Source: Limonium bicolor
Taxonomy: Eukaryota > Streptophyta > Magnoliopsida > Caryophyllales > Plumbaginaceae
Assembly: GCA_023374045.1 (NCBI GenBank)
Contig: JAIOTZ010000135.1
Span: forward strand, 18,862-82,861
DNA length: 64,000 nucleotides
Reading direction: 5' to 3'
Each line of letters begins with the position of its first letter. Position 1 is the stretch's first letter. Below the pieces are notes generated by a model. It worked only from the letters and a program-made list of their open reading frames with translations. It was not told where the DNA came from and searched no databases. Of the stretch, positions 10,944-21,960 are shown piece after piece. The position numbers were made by a program, and so were the translations under genes.

Positions 10944-11291
10944 TCTTTTTTTAGACATTTTACTGCATGAAAGCAGTAGATGCACTTGCCATGGTTACAT
11001 CATACAAAATCAAAGCTATCATGGTAAACAAAACAAGATGAGCTAAACAAAGAGGGAAAATAATATTCCAGGAGCCGATGAACACAAGGAGGGGGAGATG
11101 TGGGGGAGTAGTTTTTTATTAGTCCACTCCCAAATATTTCTTTTAACCGAGGAGACTGCCACGGTCCAGTCAGGTTGTTGGTCTTCAAAGATGTCTTTGG
11201 TGCGAAGCTCCTAAATTTTCGAGAGTGAGTGTATTAATGTGGAGATCCATACTTTCCTGATTCTTTGGGGTAGCAAGACTGTGCACCATGA

Positions 11292-11513
11292 TTAATAAAG
11301 GGCCAAACAAGTTTCTTGGAAAACAATTAGGATATTCCACCATGATAGGATGTTTGACCACAAGGCTTTAGTTGTGAAATAGTGGAGAAAGAGGTGATCA
11401 GCTGTTTCTATACGGGTGTGGCATAAGGAGCACATCAACTGAGCCACTGGGAGTTCAAAGAAGGCTTTGTCCTTGGTGGCAAGTTTATTATGTAACAAGA
11501 ATGATACCATCAT
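11292..11513 (-). pseudogene. LINE C-terminal zinc-binding domain (zf-RVT)
   Basis: The frame reads KLATKDKAFFELPVAQLMCSLCHTRIETADHLFLHY. The C-x2-C...H-x3-H pattern with ETADHLF is the zf-RVT signature at the end of plant L1 ORF2. Between this and 11990 further decayed ORF2 linker can be read in mixed frames, for example FWLDRWVG and HLYL. The role is thought to be RNA or DNA binding. It is cut off from the polymerase part by frameshifts. Confidence 0.85.
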
Positions 11514-11989
11514 CTCTTCCCTTGGAGGGGCAAGACATAGCCAAAAGTGCTTGTGCCATGAGGGAGGGCTTCCTACCTTCTAGAGCTTGCTTCACGGTAG
11601 CAGAGAACACGCCTCAAGGGGCGGCTGCCCTGGACAGAACATCTGGGTCAGTATGCTACATTTGGAAAGTGTCCCAATGGCTAAGCATGTCTACAACTTC
11701 TTATTATTCATGGACAAAAAGTCTACACCACCAAATGAGGTTCTATAGCCAGTGTGTGCCATTCCACCAACCAACTTCACTGGCCAATGTGGTTTTTTGC
11801 TCCGACATAAGGTAGAGGTGTGGGATAGAGGATTTTACGGGGGCATTTCCCACCCATCTATCAAGCCAAAACCGGACGGTTTTACCGTCATGGATGATTC
11901 ATTGCATGTTGGATTCGATGATATGCTTGCTCTTTGGTGACCAAGATGTGATTGAAATAATTTGCTTCCAGATACCAGGGGTTTTTCTT

Positions 11990-12760
11990 TCAGCCCAGGA
12001 TGGTCATACGGAGGAAGGATGAGATCAATATCGTAGCTAGAAGAGACAATATGTTTCCAAAGTTTCTTGTCATCTTTGATGTACTTCCACCACCATTTAA
12101 GAAAAAGGGAGATGTTTCCGATTTGATGTCAGAGAGGCTAAGACCACCCAGATCTTGTGGGCATATAAGCTTATTCCAAGTTACTAGGGGCATCCCCTTG
12201 CTTGAGTTAGATTTCCATAGAAACCTTCTCTGGATCATGTAGATCTCATTGATGACTGATTTCGGAGCTCTAAAAAGATTGAGATAGTAAAGGGGAAAGC
12301 TTTTTAGCACTAAGTGAATCAGGATAAGCCTTCCTGAAATCAGTGAGGCTGGTAAGATAAGAGCATCATCCGCGAATTGAAGATGTTATATTCAGATCTC
12401 ATTTGAACCGAGAAGGATGCCTAATCCATCTCCTAGTTGTACAGCCTAGTCGAGGATCCAACTTATCCTTTTGGTGATGAGAACGAAGAGGATGGGGGAT
12501 ACCGGGTCACCTTGGCGTAGGCCCTGATACGGTTGGAAGAGAGTAGTTTGGGATCAATTCACAAGGAAGGACGGGCTTGTAGTGGTAAGACAAGTATGAA
12601 TCCATTTCTCATCGTAGGTGAAATGCTACAAGATTTGGTCAACAAAGCCCCAAGACACATTGTTGAATGCTTCGGAGAAATAAGTTTTTAGAAGGATACT
12701 CGGTCGCTTCTTTAGTTTTAGCCATGATACAGTCTCATTTGCAATAAGTGGGCCCTCTTT
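11990..12760 (-). pseudogene. LINE reverse transcriptase, broken
   Basis: In minus-strand order: EGPLIANETVSWLKLKK then the motif-A region TYFSEAFNNVSWGF (about 12640-12700), where the usual catalytic aspartate is a tyrosine; GLRQGDPVSP (about 12500-12530); QFADDALI, the FADD catalytic motif (about 12358-12380); then GRLILI and SFPLYYLNLFRAPKSVINEI, RRFLWKS and LGGLSLSDI in the frame 11990-12310. Roughly 90 residues usually found between FADD and GRLILI are missing. Stops and frameshifts separate the blocks. It cannot polymerise. Confidence 0.9.
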
Positions 12761-12769
12761 GAAGGATAA

Positions 12770-14031
12770 TCGGTTGCTTCTTTGAACTCCATGAAAACGT
12801 TGTGTCTCCCATATAGAACATGAAACCAGTAATGCTTTTTCTATCATCAGTATCTTCTACTCAGTCATTGTCACTATACATATCAAGTTTGTAGTCATCC
12901 GAGAATGAATAAAACAATCTATTGTTAATTGTTCCCTTTAAATACCAGAGAATTCTTTTAGGTGCCTTAAAGTGAATCATTGATGGAGACTCCATGTAGC
13001 GACTAATGATGCCAACTTCAAAAAGAATATTTGGACTTGTGCATGTCAGATATCTTAAACTTCCAACAAGACTTTTGAAAGTCATCGGATCGACCTTTTC
13101 TCCTTCATCATTCTTTGATAACTTTGTGCCATAATCTACCGGTGTACATATTGGATGGAAATCTTCCATCTTGAATTTCTTTAGTACCTCTCTTGCATAA
13201 CTTTCTTGTGAGATAAAAAATTCCATCTTCCGGTTGCTTTATCTCAATGCCAAGATAATAGGACATAAGACCAAGATCCGTCATCTCAAATTCCTTAGTC
13301 ATGATTTTCTTGAACTCAACAAACGTTCTTGGATTACTTCCGGTAGAGATCAGGTCATCAACATATATGCAGACAAGTAAGATATCATCATTCTTACATA
13401 TCTTCACACAGAGGGCTGATTCATGTGGGCACTTGATAAAACCATTATTTTGAAGTTATTTGTTAAGCCAACTATTCCATACTCTCGATGCTTGCTTCAG
13501 ACCATACAATGTGTTCTTTAATTAATTTCAATACTTTCCACTTCAAATCCTGGTGGTTGTTCAATATACACCTCTTCTTCAAGCACTCCATTCAAGAATG
13601 CCGATTTTACATCCATCTGATATATCTTCCACTTCTTCTAGGCAGCGAGAGAAATGATCAACCGAATAGTTTCTAATCGGGCAACAGTGTAAACACTTCA
13701 CCATAATCAACTCCAGGACGTTGACTATAACCTTTGGCTACTAATCCCGCCTTATATCTTTCTATCTCTCCTTTTGGTTTCTTCTTTAACTTGTAAACAC
13801 TTTTAAGGCCAATGGGTTTTCTCCTTTTAGAAGGGTCAAAAGATCCCAAGTATCATTTTTCTCAATGGATTTGATCTCTTCATCCATGGTTAGCCTCCAT
13901 TTCTTTTCTTTTATTGCCTCTTTGAAACTAGGAGGTTCAGAATCTACAAAATGACAGTAAAGAGTACATTCCTCTTCATTTTCTTGTTGATCAAGTTCCT
14001 TGTAGATATCTTCAAGTCTTCTCATCTTCAA
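12770..14031 (-). pseudogene. copia reverse transcriptase and start of RNase H
   Basis: From 14031 downward: PPSFKEAIKEKKWRLTMDEEI and SIEKNDTWDLLTLLKGENP (RVT_2 start), then decayed sequence, then LLVCIYVDDLISTG (13370-13330) with the YVDD motif, MTKEFEMTDLGLMSYYLGIE, YAREVLKKFKMED, FKSLVGSLRYLTCTSP and LWYLKGT. RNase H begins with LDMYSDND near 12865 and continues in another frame as DDRKSITGF and TFSWSSK to about 12770, where it stops against LINE sequence. The middle of the polymerase, including the first catalytic aspartate, is not in one open frame. Confidence 0.9.
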
Positions 14032-14206
14032 TGGGTCACTAGAATTTTTATCTGAGGAGGAAGGTGTGTTGTTGTAGAGGATGTCTGTGTAGGTGTCACA
14101 GGTGATAATGACTGTTGTAGAGTTATTGGTGTCACAGGCTCAAGATTTGGTTCACCCTCTTGAACTTCATCGTTGGAGAGTGGGAAAAACTATATAACTT
14201 CTTACC

Positions 14207-14211
14207 ATCAT
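14207..14211. repeat. 5-bp target duplication ATCAT (left copy)
   Basis: ATCAT precedes the TG at 14212 and is repeated at 18806-18810, directly after the CA at 18805. Confidence 0.92.
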
Positions 14212-14561
14212 TGTAATACCCCGAAATTTTAAGTAAACCCTAAAATTGCTGAAAGTTCCGTAAATGCCAGGAATGGTTCCAAAACCCCTAGAAACCTATT
14301 CTAAGGGATATATAGACTTAATATGGAGTAATTGGAAGGGTTGGGAATTCCAGGAAGTCACAGGAAACCCTAATGGTCGGGAATCACCCAAGAAACCCTG
14401 GAGAAACCCTAATTCAGAAAGTCCCAAAAAACACTGAAATTTCAGGAAGTTACCTAAAGGTCAAGAAGCCCCGGTCAACTGTGGTCAAACTTTGGCCGAC
14501 CTTAGACTAACCTCGGTCAAACATTGGACAATGGTCAAACCTTGGTCAATGGTCAACCTTG

Positions 14562-14690
14562 ACCATGATGATGCAGTAATGATGCAATGATGATGCAGTA
14601 GTGATGATGTAATGATGATACAATGATGATGCAGCCATGATGAGGCAGTGATGATGCAGTGATGATGTCACGATGATGATGTAAGTGCTG
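14562..14690. repeat. GATGATGCA microsatellite-like array
   Basis: Irregular repeats of GATGATGCA(G/A)T, about 10-12 bp each, within the solo LTR. Confidence 0.85.
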
Positions 14691-15450
14691 AGGTGTCACC
14701 ATATGATAGGCTACACATGGTCCAATTAGGAGAAGCCACATGTCACCTTATTATTAGACAATAGCTAAAACGAATGGGAGCATGACACGTTCTACCTTAT
14801 TAATTATCCTTCGTCCATATGTAATCATTTTAGAGATAAGCCTTATCCTTAGGCATTAATGAGAGTGGTGACACTTCAAGGGTGGAGATTAATCCTAGGA
14901 AAATATCTATGATCCAACGGTTGTGAGTGAAGACATCTTTTAACCTCCTTACCATTCTCTATTTTGTCCTTTTCCTCATTAATTACATATGACACTTGTC
15001 CTCTTCATTAAATGTAATTGAACCTTGGTGTATGGCTGGGATTAAAGCTGGACAATTGTCCATGATCCAAGGGTTAGGAAGGGATAAGGATGGCTAAGTA
15101 TCTGCTAACAAAGATTCTAGTAGGAAAAACTATATATAAAAAGAATAAAATAAATAACTAAACCTACAACTCTACTACGGGTAGCAAATAAAACCCGGTC
15201 GGAATATAGCATGAGCAAATTACGACCAAGAGTATCGAACCCAAGGGACTTATAGAAAACTAGTCCTAATCCGGTAATAACCTATTCTAAGGCAAGGGGG
15301 AAATTGAAATACTTTCTAACCCTAATTAGAACTAACTAAACTAAGTGGTATTTACAAGGATATTATTCTTTATTCAGGGCTTTAAACCATCTAAGTACCA
15401 ACATGAACTCAAAACATAAACATCAGCCTTCGAATTAACCAACAATTGAG

Positions 15451-15550
15451 TATGCCGGGTGTCTTGCCGGATACCATATGCACGGCATATTCAAAGACTT
15501 TGAATATGCCGGACATTGGCCACCCGGCAGTGCATCCGGCATAGTCAATA
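15451..15550. repeat. ATGCCGG/CCGGCAT hairpin words, first cluster
   Basis: TATGCCGG, TTGCCGG, CGGCATA and CCGGCAG words in both orientations, several pairs per 100 bp, inside the Athila-like LTR downstream of its TATA box. Confidence 0.75.
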
Positions 15551-16126
15551 TGCGTATTCTTATTTAAGTTTCCGATAAGAAAACAGAAGACTCACTATCT
15601 ATTAACAATTCGAGCATATGTCATGCCACGAAATGAACAAGGTAATGGGTAATATGGGTTAATTCTCACTCTTACTACTAACTCTTAATTCATAAGAAGA
15701 GAGTAGGAAGATCATTAAGAGAGTCTAACCTATTCTACTTTTGGATATATCCTCCTCAAGTAGAATTAGCATTAAGAGAATAAGAGATCAACCAATTCTC
15801 TTACAATAAGAACCTTACTCAAAATGAACTTGAAAATATATTAAGAAGAACACATTGTTTTACAAAGAGAGTTTCATTCCCTAACCAAAGAATAAACAAG
15901 GAATTCCTACTCCACCATCCACACAAATCGAGAGAGAGGATACACAGGGGAGAAGATTGGATGTGACCTTAACCCGCTGGATTCTCTTCACGTGGAAAGT
16001 GCATAGAAACTTCCTTGGACACCACACGGAATGGAGGTGAAATGGAGTAATGATGGAGTGTAATATGATGTGAAGTGTATTGAAAAGTGTAGCCCCTCGT
16101 CCTATTTATAGGCTCACATTCTTCTC

Positions 16127-16420
16127 GTGCCGGATGTTAATGCCGTGCAATTGAATCCGGCATATAATAACCACGTGCCAACTGCTACGGTCAAAACCGC
16201 CAAATCGGCGCGAAGAGGTCCTGTGCCGGACAGATATGTCCGGCACCATACCCGGCATAGGTTGGTTTGGCAACGGTCATTAACTGCCATCGTCTGGTCA
16301 CCGAGGCGACTTTTCTCATGTATGCCGGATTGGATATACCCGCAGGTACCCGGCATAGAGTGCTTTTTCTGCTCCACGCTTGTGCCGTGCAGGTATGATC
16401 CGGCCTTATGTCCGGCATTG
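16127..16420. repeat. TGCCGG/CCGGCA hairpin words, second cluster
   Basis: About ten TGCCGG or CCGGCA words in alternating orientation, lying directly upstream of the minus-strand TATA box of the Athila-like LTR. Position suggests a promoter-proximal element. Confidence 0.75.
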
Positions 16421-17862
16421 TGGTCAGAAATGTTTCCTTGTATGGAAAAACATAAAATAAAACATCATCTGAACAAATAATAGACTTAATACCTAATATA
16501 GCATAAATATTAATTATTCTAACCTTAATTTGGCTTAATAATCTTATAATTAAGTATACTAAAACATGATAAGTCCTGAGGCTTATCAGTATCTAAGGGT
16601 AGAAAAGTAAAAGATGGAATGAAAACTACCTTATAAGGCACCCATTTCGGCCCAAAGGGAGAACAAGAGCCACCATTTCCTTCTTCTTTCCTTTCTCCAT
16701 TCGACATTGTCACCACCATTGAAGATCAAAGTGTAATAGTAACTACACCCAAAGCATTTCGGAGCTAGTTTCCAAGATTACTGAAGGAGAATCAGGTTTA
16801 AGGTAAGGAGATCCATCTAGAGGGAGAGCTGACCATTCGGAGTTTGGAGAAGGCTTGATTAAGAGAAAAACCAGAGAGAAGGGTCGAAAATGGCTAGGAG
16901 GAACCAGGTAACATTCATGGTGCCTAATCTCTTGCGAAAGTCAGGTTTTTGACTCTAAAGTTGAGTTTTTGTTCGGATGGTTCCAGAACTTGTTTTGATT
17001 TTAAATTTTGACAGTCAGCTTGGGTTGAAGTGGTTTTTCTACGCTGCAAAAATTAGAAGCAAATACCTTTGGGAAGAGGGTTAATTTCTAGGCAACTTAA
17101 AAGGTCAAAAATTGTGCTTTTAGCTTCCCTAAGGGGGCTCGTTGTTATTGTTGATTCCACTTGTTTATATGGTTTCCTTAGCATCTAGGGAACCCACATG
17201 ATGAATTACATGGGGTGGTGTTGTAGGAAAATTCCTTGGGAACTTGGTGGTGTCAAAAAGTTGCCTTACACTCTTTATGTTTAAGATTTGAGGTTGGTGA
17301 GTGGTTCTAAGGAGTTTCTGGTGTTTAGTTACTTATTTGAGTGTGATGTGATGATTTTGAAGTACTTTGACCAGTGGGGTCGAAGTAGTTTTGATTTTTA
17401 ACAACTATTGTGTTAAATTGTGCTTTAAGGTCACTTTTGGCTTCTTCGAGGTTTATTATTGATTTGGTTGTTGTCTACTGTGGTTGTGTGATCATTTGGT
17501 CAAGTGTTGATGGTATGAATATGTGTATGTCTTAAAGTCGAAACCTTTGAGAGTTAATGGCTTATTTTGTGACTTGGCTTAAGGTAATGTTATATTATGG
17601 TTTAAAACTATCTTTGTTGTTATGGTTACTCACTGTATCACGTGAAAGAATTGATTGATATTACTTGTGGTGGTGGAAGTGTGAATTTGGAAATATGTAA
17701 TTCAAACTGATGAGATATGGTTAGCTCCTTCAAACTGTCGAGCCACGGTTGGCCATTCACTGAATGTTTGCTCCTACCAATGTATTGGAGCTAAGCCATC
17801 ATGATCTACTCTATGACTGTGATTCATAGGGGTGTCACACTTAAGGACATGGGTGAGGTGGA

Positions 17863-17985
17863 GGGGTCAGACTCTTTAAATCTGGACATACGGTCATTGA
17901 GAAGGGGTCAGACCCTTTAAATCTGGACATACGGTCATTGAGGAGGGGGCCAGACCCATTAAATCTGGGTATACGGCCTATGGTG
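17863..17985 (+). repeat. 41-bp tandem repeat, three copies
   Basis: Units start at 17863, 17904 and about 17946 (GGGGTCAGACCCTTTAAATC followed by TGGACATACGGTCATTGA). It sits in the right part of the Tekay-type solo LTR. Confidence 0.9.
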
Positions 17986-18814
17986 GTGGAAAGTGCTATG
18001 TGGTTTCCAAAATGTTATTGGATTTATATCTTTAGTGAAATTACTGTGATTATGATATTATTATGAACAGGAGGTCTGTGCTAAGGTTGAGTGCCTCAAG
18101 GAAGAGAGAGTGTGTTTGTGAACTTGTGATTGTGGCTGGTATCATGTTTATATGTGTTGTTGCTGCTTCTATGCTGTTATAAAAAGGTTTTCCAAAGAGA
18201 AAATGATTTTGACTCAGTGTGGTGATGTTACTCAGTTTTCACTGATTTTATTGCAACCCCTTTGTGTGTGTATGTATGGTAGTCTGGTTGCAGGATGATA
18301 TCGGTCGATTATCTTGGTCGGAAGATCCAGTTCATGATATTCTTTATGTTAGTATGTACCTAACATTTAGAAGGCAATTAGTGGGTGGAGTCACTGAGGT
18401 CATATACGAGGAATGGATGCGTAAGATAAAAGGTTACAGGAATGCGCAAGGTGGAAGTAGACATGCAACTACCCACGCGGTTTCTATCGCGTATGAACAC
18501 CACACGGTCTAGGTTGTGAGATGAAGTATTCTACCCCTTTGTAATCCCCTTTTTCCTTTGTAATAAATAGGGTGGACCTTGGATGATGAACTTGGTTGTA
18601 ATTGGTGGTGTTTAGCCTTAGCACCTGCTGTGGTTGGCAGGTGTGGCGGTAATACTCCGGTTTATGGGTTTTGAAAGCTTCCGCCGTTGTAGTACCTTTA
18701 TTAAGTTATCAGGTTGCATAAGTCTTCCTTGTTATGAAAGAGATTCAGCTTCTAAAGTGCCTCATTGTTTATGGTTGTTTTAAGGAAAAAAACCGTGGTG
18801 TTACAATCATGACT

Positions 18815-19168
18815 TCAGTCCCAAACTTCTTCTTCGTTGAAAATAACATCTCTGCTCACCAATATTTTTCCAAGACTTAGGCTATGAAGCTTGTGTCCTT
18901 TGGATTTCTTATCATAGGCAATGAGAATGTACTTCTTGCTTTTGTCATCAAGTTTTCTCCTTTCTTGATCGGGAACATGCACATGGGTAATGGATCCAAA
19001 TATCCTTAAGTGAGACAAATTTGGCTTGAAACCACTCCAGGCTTCTTGAGGGGTCGTGTCACAAAGGCTTCTTGTAGGACAACGGGTGGATAGATATAAT
19101 GCGTAATATACCGCTTCGGCCAGAAATTCTTTTGGCATGTCCTTGCTCTTCAACATACTATGAGCCAT
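18815..19168 (-). pseudogene. copia integrase, C-terminal part of the core
   Basis: Reads MAHSMLKSKDMPKEFLAEAV, YLSTRCPTRSL, TPQEAWSGFKPNLSHLRIFG and YDKKSKGHKL, then VSRDVIFNEEEVWD. This is the standard end of the copia integrase core and the following linker, and about 117 residues are open. The break at its N-terminal side is an inserted LTR-like segment at 19175-19341; the break at its C-terminal side is the 4.6-kb solo LTR. Confidence 0.92.
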
Positions 19169-19174
19169 AATAAG

Positions 19175-19341
19175 TACAAAGAATATTACATAGCTAGGAG
19201 ATGAGAGAATAAACGAAGCGAGGATTGAATGTGCTATTTCATTGATTACTGTTGTATTACATGACTGTATTTATAGACTGATATCATAAGCTATAGAATG
19301 GGCTACATGTATATGGGCTTAGAACAAATATACGAACTACA
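19175..19341 (-). mobile_element. probable small solo LTR inserted in integrase
   Basis: On the minus strand it starts TGTAGTTCGTATATTTG, contains the TATA-like word CTATAAATAC followed by an A/C-rich start region, and interrupts the integrase exactly between the QQNGVTE region and MAHSMLKS. Flanking words CTTACTATA and CTTATTATG are similar but not identical, so the duplication is not certain. Confidence 0.6.
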
Positions 19342-19365
19342 TATAGTAAGAATGGTTCAATTCTT

Positions 19366-19738
19366 TCATTCTGTCACACCATTTTGTTGATAAGACCTTG
19401 GAACTCTTAAAAACCTTCTAATGCCATTCACTTCACAAAATTCATTAAATTCATGTGAAATAAATTCACCACCTCTATCCGTCCTCATTAACTTGATATA
19501 ATATCCACTTTTATTTTCAATGAAAGACTTGATTTTCTTGAACATGGAGAAAACTTTAGATTTTTCCTTCAAGAAATAAACCCATGTCTTTCTACTATAA
19601 TCATCAATAAAGAGTAGGAAGTACCAACTTGAACCAAGGGATGTTGGTGTGATCGGCCCATAAAGATCAGCATGAATAAGTTCAAGTGGTTTTCTTGCTC
19701 ATGTAGTGGATTCTTTTGGAAAACTCTTTCAGAGTTGC
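19366..19738 (-). pseudogene. copia integrase catalytic core
   Basis: In minus-strand order: ELIHADLYGPITPTSLGSSW and LLFIDDYSRKTWVYFLKEKS, with the first catalytic aspartate (HADLYGP); IKLMRTDRGGEF with the second; and SYQQNGVTE with the catalytic glutamate. All three acidic residues can be read. A stop codon and frame changes occur around 19570-19740, just beside the hAT insertion, and another two stops follow QNGVTE. Inactive. Confidence 0.92.
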
Positions 19739-19746
19739 TTTCCAAC
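19739..19746. repeat. 8-bp target duplication TTTCCAAC (left copy)
   Basis: Repeated exactly at 20542-20549, on the other side of the hAT element. Confidence 0.93.
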
Positions 19747-20541
19747 TAGAGTTGATCAACACTGACCCGGCCCGGCGGCCCAATCCGGACCGGCCCGAAA
19801 ATAAAGCCCGAAAAGGCCGTCCAAAAAAACTTTTGGGCGAGCTTGGACAAAAAATCAGGCCCGAATGAAAAACCGGGCCGGGCTTCAGCAAAATTTTAGG
19901 CCCGCAACTAAGCGTGGCCCGACCCGGTTTATTATCTTATATATTTTTTAAATATAATTTGTATTCCCTCTTGTTCTCAATATATGATTATTTGGGTCCT
20001 TTCACTATTTTTAAAATATAATGTATTCTAGTCTTTTTTGTCATCTACTTTTCAATTCTATCCCTCATCTTTTATTTCACAACTCTACTTTTTCAAATTA
20101 TTTCAATTCCCAATGCAAAAATTAAGGGCAAAATAGTCTAACTTTTTCGTCTTTAATTCTTGTGCCTATAACTAGAAAATCAAGTATTGATAACAAATGG
20201 AGTATATATGTAATTTAACTTTATATAATACCTTTTCCTATTTATTTAAGTTATATATAATTCTATTAATATTACATTCAACATATATCATATTATAGTT
20301 AATATATATAATATATACATAATCTATATATTTTTTCAAAAAAATTAATAATATTTAAAAAAATTATAAAACCGGGCGCGGGCGGGCGGGCAATGGCAAC
20401 AATTAAAATAATCCGGGCTTAGCCCGGCCCAGCCCGAAAAAATAAAAACCAGGTTTGGACAAATATATAGGCCCGTTCGGGCCTAAAATTTAATGTTGAC
20501 CCGGCCCGAACCCGGCCCGCCCGCCCATTTGATCAGCTCTA
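19747..20541. mobile_element. non-autonomous hAT element with GC-rich subterminal repeats
   Basis: Ends are TAGAGTTGATCAA and the complement of TAGAGCTGATCAA, with a perfect 8-bp duplication, as expected for hAT. It is 795 bp long. Both subterminal regions (about 19765-19915 and 20375-20525) are packed with CCCGGCCCG-type words in both orientations, while the middle is AT-rich. No transposase frame. Confidence 0.92.
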
Positions 20542-20559
20542 TTTCCAACCACGCATCCT

Positions 20560-20830
20560 TCACAAAATTGTTCCAGGTGGTTGATATACGGGAGAGCTTT
20601 CACCATCTTTTTCTGACCCATCATTTTTAGTTTTTTTAATGTTCACATGTCCAAGCCTCAGATGCCAGAACCAGGACTCAACTTTAACACAAGCTTTCAG
20701 ACACTTTGCAGCGGTAGTCTCAATATCAGAAATAAACATTCTATTCTCTGACATCGGCGCCTTTACAACCCTTTTTCCATAACTATTAATCAAGAAAAGC
20801 ATTCAATTTTTCATATTCATAAACTCCTTC
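20560..20830 (-). pseudogene. copia GAG pre-integrase region
   Basis: Contains SWFWHLRLGHVNIKKTKN, the conserved WLWHxRLGHLN start of the zinc-binding region. The rest of this domain (the CxxC half) was separated by the hAT insertion and frameshifts. Upstream residues AKCLKACVKVE are typical of this copia group. Confidence 0.88.
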
Positions 20831-20903
20831 CATGAGTTGTCCAATACTTAGAATGTTGCTTTTCATGCTTGGTATGTAATACACATTACTGATGAATTGA
20901 TGA

Positions 20904-21230
20904 TCACCATTCTTTGTACGAATCATCATAGTACCTTTTCCTTTGATGGGTTACTTTGGAATTGTCTCCAAATGTGACAGATCCGTTGAGAGAATCATCA
21001 ATCTCCACAAACTTGCTTTTATCTCCACACATGTGATTGCTTGCCGCATTATCAAGATACCAACCATTCATTTTGACACCATTCTTGATTTGATTTGAGA
21101 ACAGCAAAACAACATCATTCTCCACAGTTTGTGCAAACTTGGTATCTTCATATTTGATTTTTCTGTATTCCAACAATCACGTGCAAGATGTCCATATTTT
21201 TAACATTTGTAACATTGGACTTTGTACCTG
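20904..21230 (-). pseudogene. copia gag zinc knuckle and aspartic protease
   Basis: At about 21171-21220 a CCHC knuckle can be read on the minus strand as CYKC, a stop codon, then KYGHLARDC, so one residue inside the knuckle has become a stop. The protease follows: [18 protein letters not shown], then [11 protein letters not shown]. The catalytic triad D-S/T-G appears as D-N-A, so the essential glycine is lost. Domain order and wording are fully typical of copia; function is not expected. Confidence 0.9.
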
Positions 21231-21366
21231 TCTCCTCTTTGATTCTGATTGTATCTTCTTCCACGGCCTCTGAAATTTTTGGCTTCTTTCTCCAAAATTG
21301 TCTTGGTTTCCTATTCCATATCCTTCTCGTCCTTATCTTCCTCTGCCCAGCCTCTTCCTCGACCAC
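21148..21366 (-). pseudogene. copia gag, region before the zinc knuckle
   Basis: A basic frame (RKPRQFWRKKPKISEAVEED) typical of the charged segment just before the copia zinc knuckle. It overlaps the knuckle in another frame. Low complexity, but position fits. Confidence 0.6.
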
Positions 21367-21651
21367 TCTATGGTCCTCTCACGATCATTATCTTTTAATG
21401 TGAGTTGTGTGGCCAGGGCTGGTTCGGTTGAAGATTCTTTTGTTTTTGTACCACACTAATATCTTTAATTTTCTCACCATACTAACATCTTCAATTTTCT
21501 CACCACACATTTTCATTTGGTTGACCACGACTAGCACACTCTTGTAAAATATTCTACAATTATTTCAGATTCTTTCATCCGAAGTGCTTCGAACTCTCCT
21601 CATAATTCTTGAAGGCGGACTTCACTTTTTCCATGTCTTGGTAAGAGTTCT

Positions 21652-21960
21652 TTAGAATTTCCCATGATCATCTGGCCGTGGTCTCGTTTGCAACTCATAC
21701 AAACATGGTCTCATTAAAACATTGATATATGAGGACGAGGGTTTGCTGATCTTTCTTCTATTGCTTTTCACTTCATATGTAGGGGTTGTTGATGTACATG
21801 TGGTTCCTTTCTCTACAATGTCACGTGCTTCTTGGCTTCCAAGAAAAACCTTTATACAAATTCCCCAATTTTCATAATTATCTTTTGTAAGAGGAGAAAA
21901 GACAAACGGAAAACTTGAAGTCATCACTTTTTTCTCTTTTTTATACAATTTATCTTCCAA
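21652..21960 (-). pseudogene. copia gag, N-terminal part
   Basis: Starts at an ATG (MEDKLYKKEKKVMTSS) and contains FSPLTKDNYENWGICIKVFLGSQEARDIVEKG, the standard UBN2/gag start (LTKxNYxxWxxxMKxxLxxxxxWDIVExG). Downstream it runs out of frame; LRDMEKVKSAFKNYEEFEAL-like sequence can be glimpsed in other frames towards 21590. The gag forms the particle coat in active elements. Confidence 0.88.

Larger units (their letters stand above)
10944..12760 (-). mobile_element. L1-type LINE, 5'-truncated and decayed
   Basis: On the minus strand the order is reverse transcriptase, C-terminal linker, zinc-knuckle domain and 3' tail, as in plant L1 elements. The endonuclease is absent. At its 5' side it joins copia RNase H sequence directly near 12755. 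A short A run (minus strand, about 10943-10950) may mark the 3' end. Confidence 0.88.
15103..16588 (-). mobile_element. Athila-like gypsy solo LTR nested in the Tekay-type LTR
   Basis: The segment runs TG...CA (TGCTAACAAAG to GGCTTATCA) with a perfect 5-bp duplication GTATC at 15098-15102 and 16589-16593. On the minus strand it begins TGATAAGCCTCAGGAC and near its end has CCCTTGGGTTCGATACTC, which I associate with Athila-group LTRs. A minus-strand TATA box (CCTATAAATAGG) lies at 16101-16112. No coding sequence. Family name is from memory; the insertion boundaries are seen directly. Confidence 0.8.
14212..18805 (+). mobile_element. Tekay/Del-type gypsy solo LTR
   Basis: It starts TGTAATACCCCG, ends GTGGTGTTACA and has a perfect ATCAT target duplication. 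These termini are those of the long-LTR Ty3/gypsy group seen several more times here. I see no second LTR, no primer-binding site and no coding sequence inside, so it is a solo LTR left by recombination. It inserted in the integrase/reverse transcriptase linker of the minus-strand copia. Without the Athila-like insert at 15103-16588 it is about 3.1 kb. Confidence 0.87.
12756..21960 (-). mobile_element. Ty1/copia retrotransposon split by nested insertions, LTRs missing
   Basis: Minus-strand domains in order from 21960: gag, zinc knuckle, protease, GAG pre-integrase, integrase, reverse transcriptase, start of RNase H. Removing three insertions (19747-20541, 19175-19341, 14212-18805) restores the normal domain order. 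No LTR, primer-binding site or polypurine tract is seen at either end. The 3' end is lost at the LINE junction near 12755; the 5' end fades beyond 21960. Stops and frameshifts are frequent. Confidence 0.9.

Noticed and set aside
16114..16480. Overlapping frames on both strands in the Athila-like LTR
   Set aside because: Produced by the repeated TGCCGG/CCGGCA words; no start context or domain.
19682..19891. Proline/glycine-rich frame at the hAT left end
   Set aside because: Arises from the GC-rich subterminal words of the hAT element.
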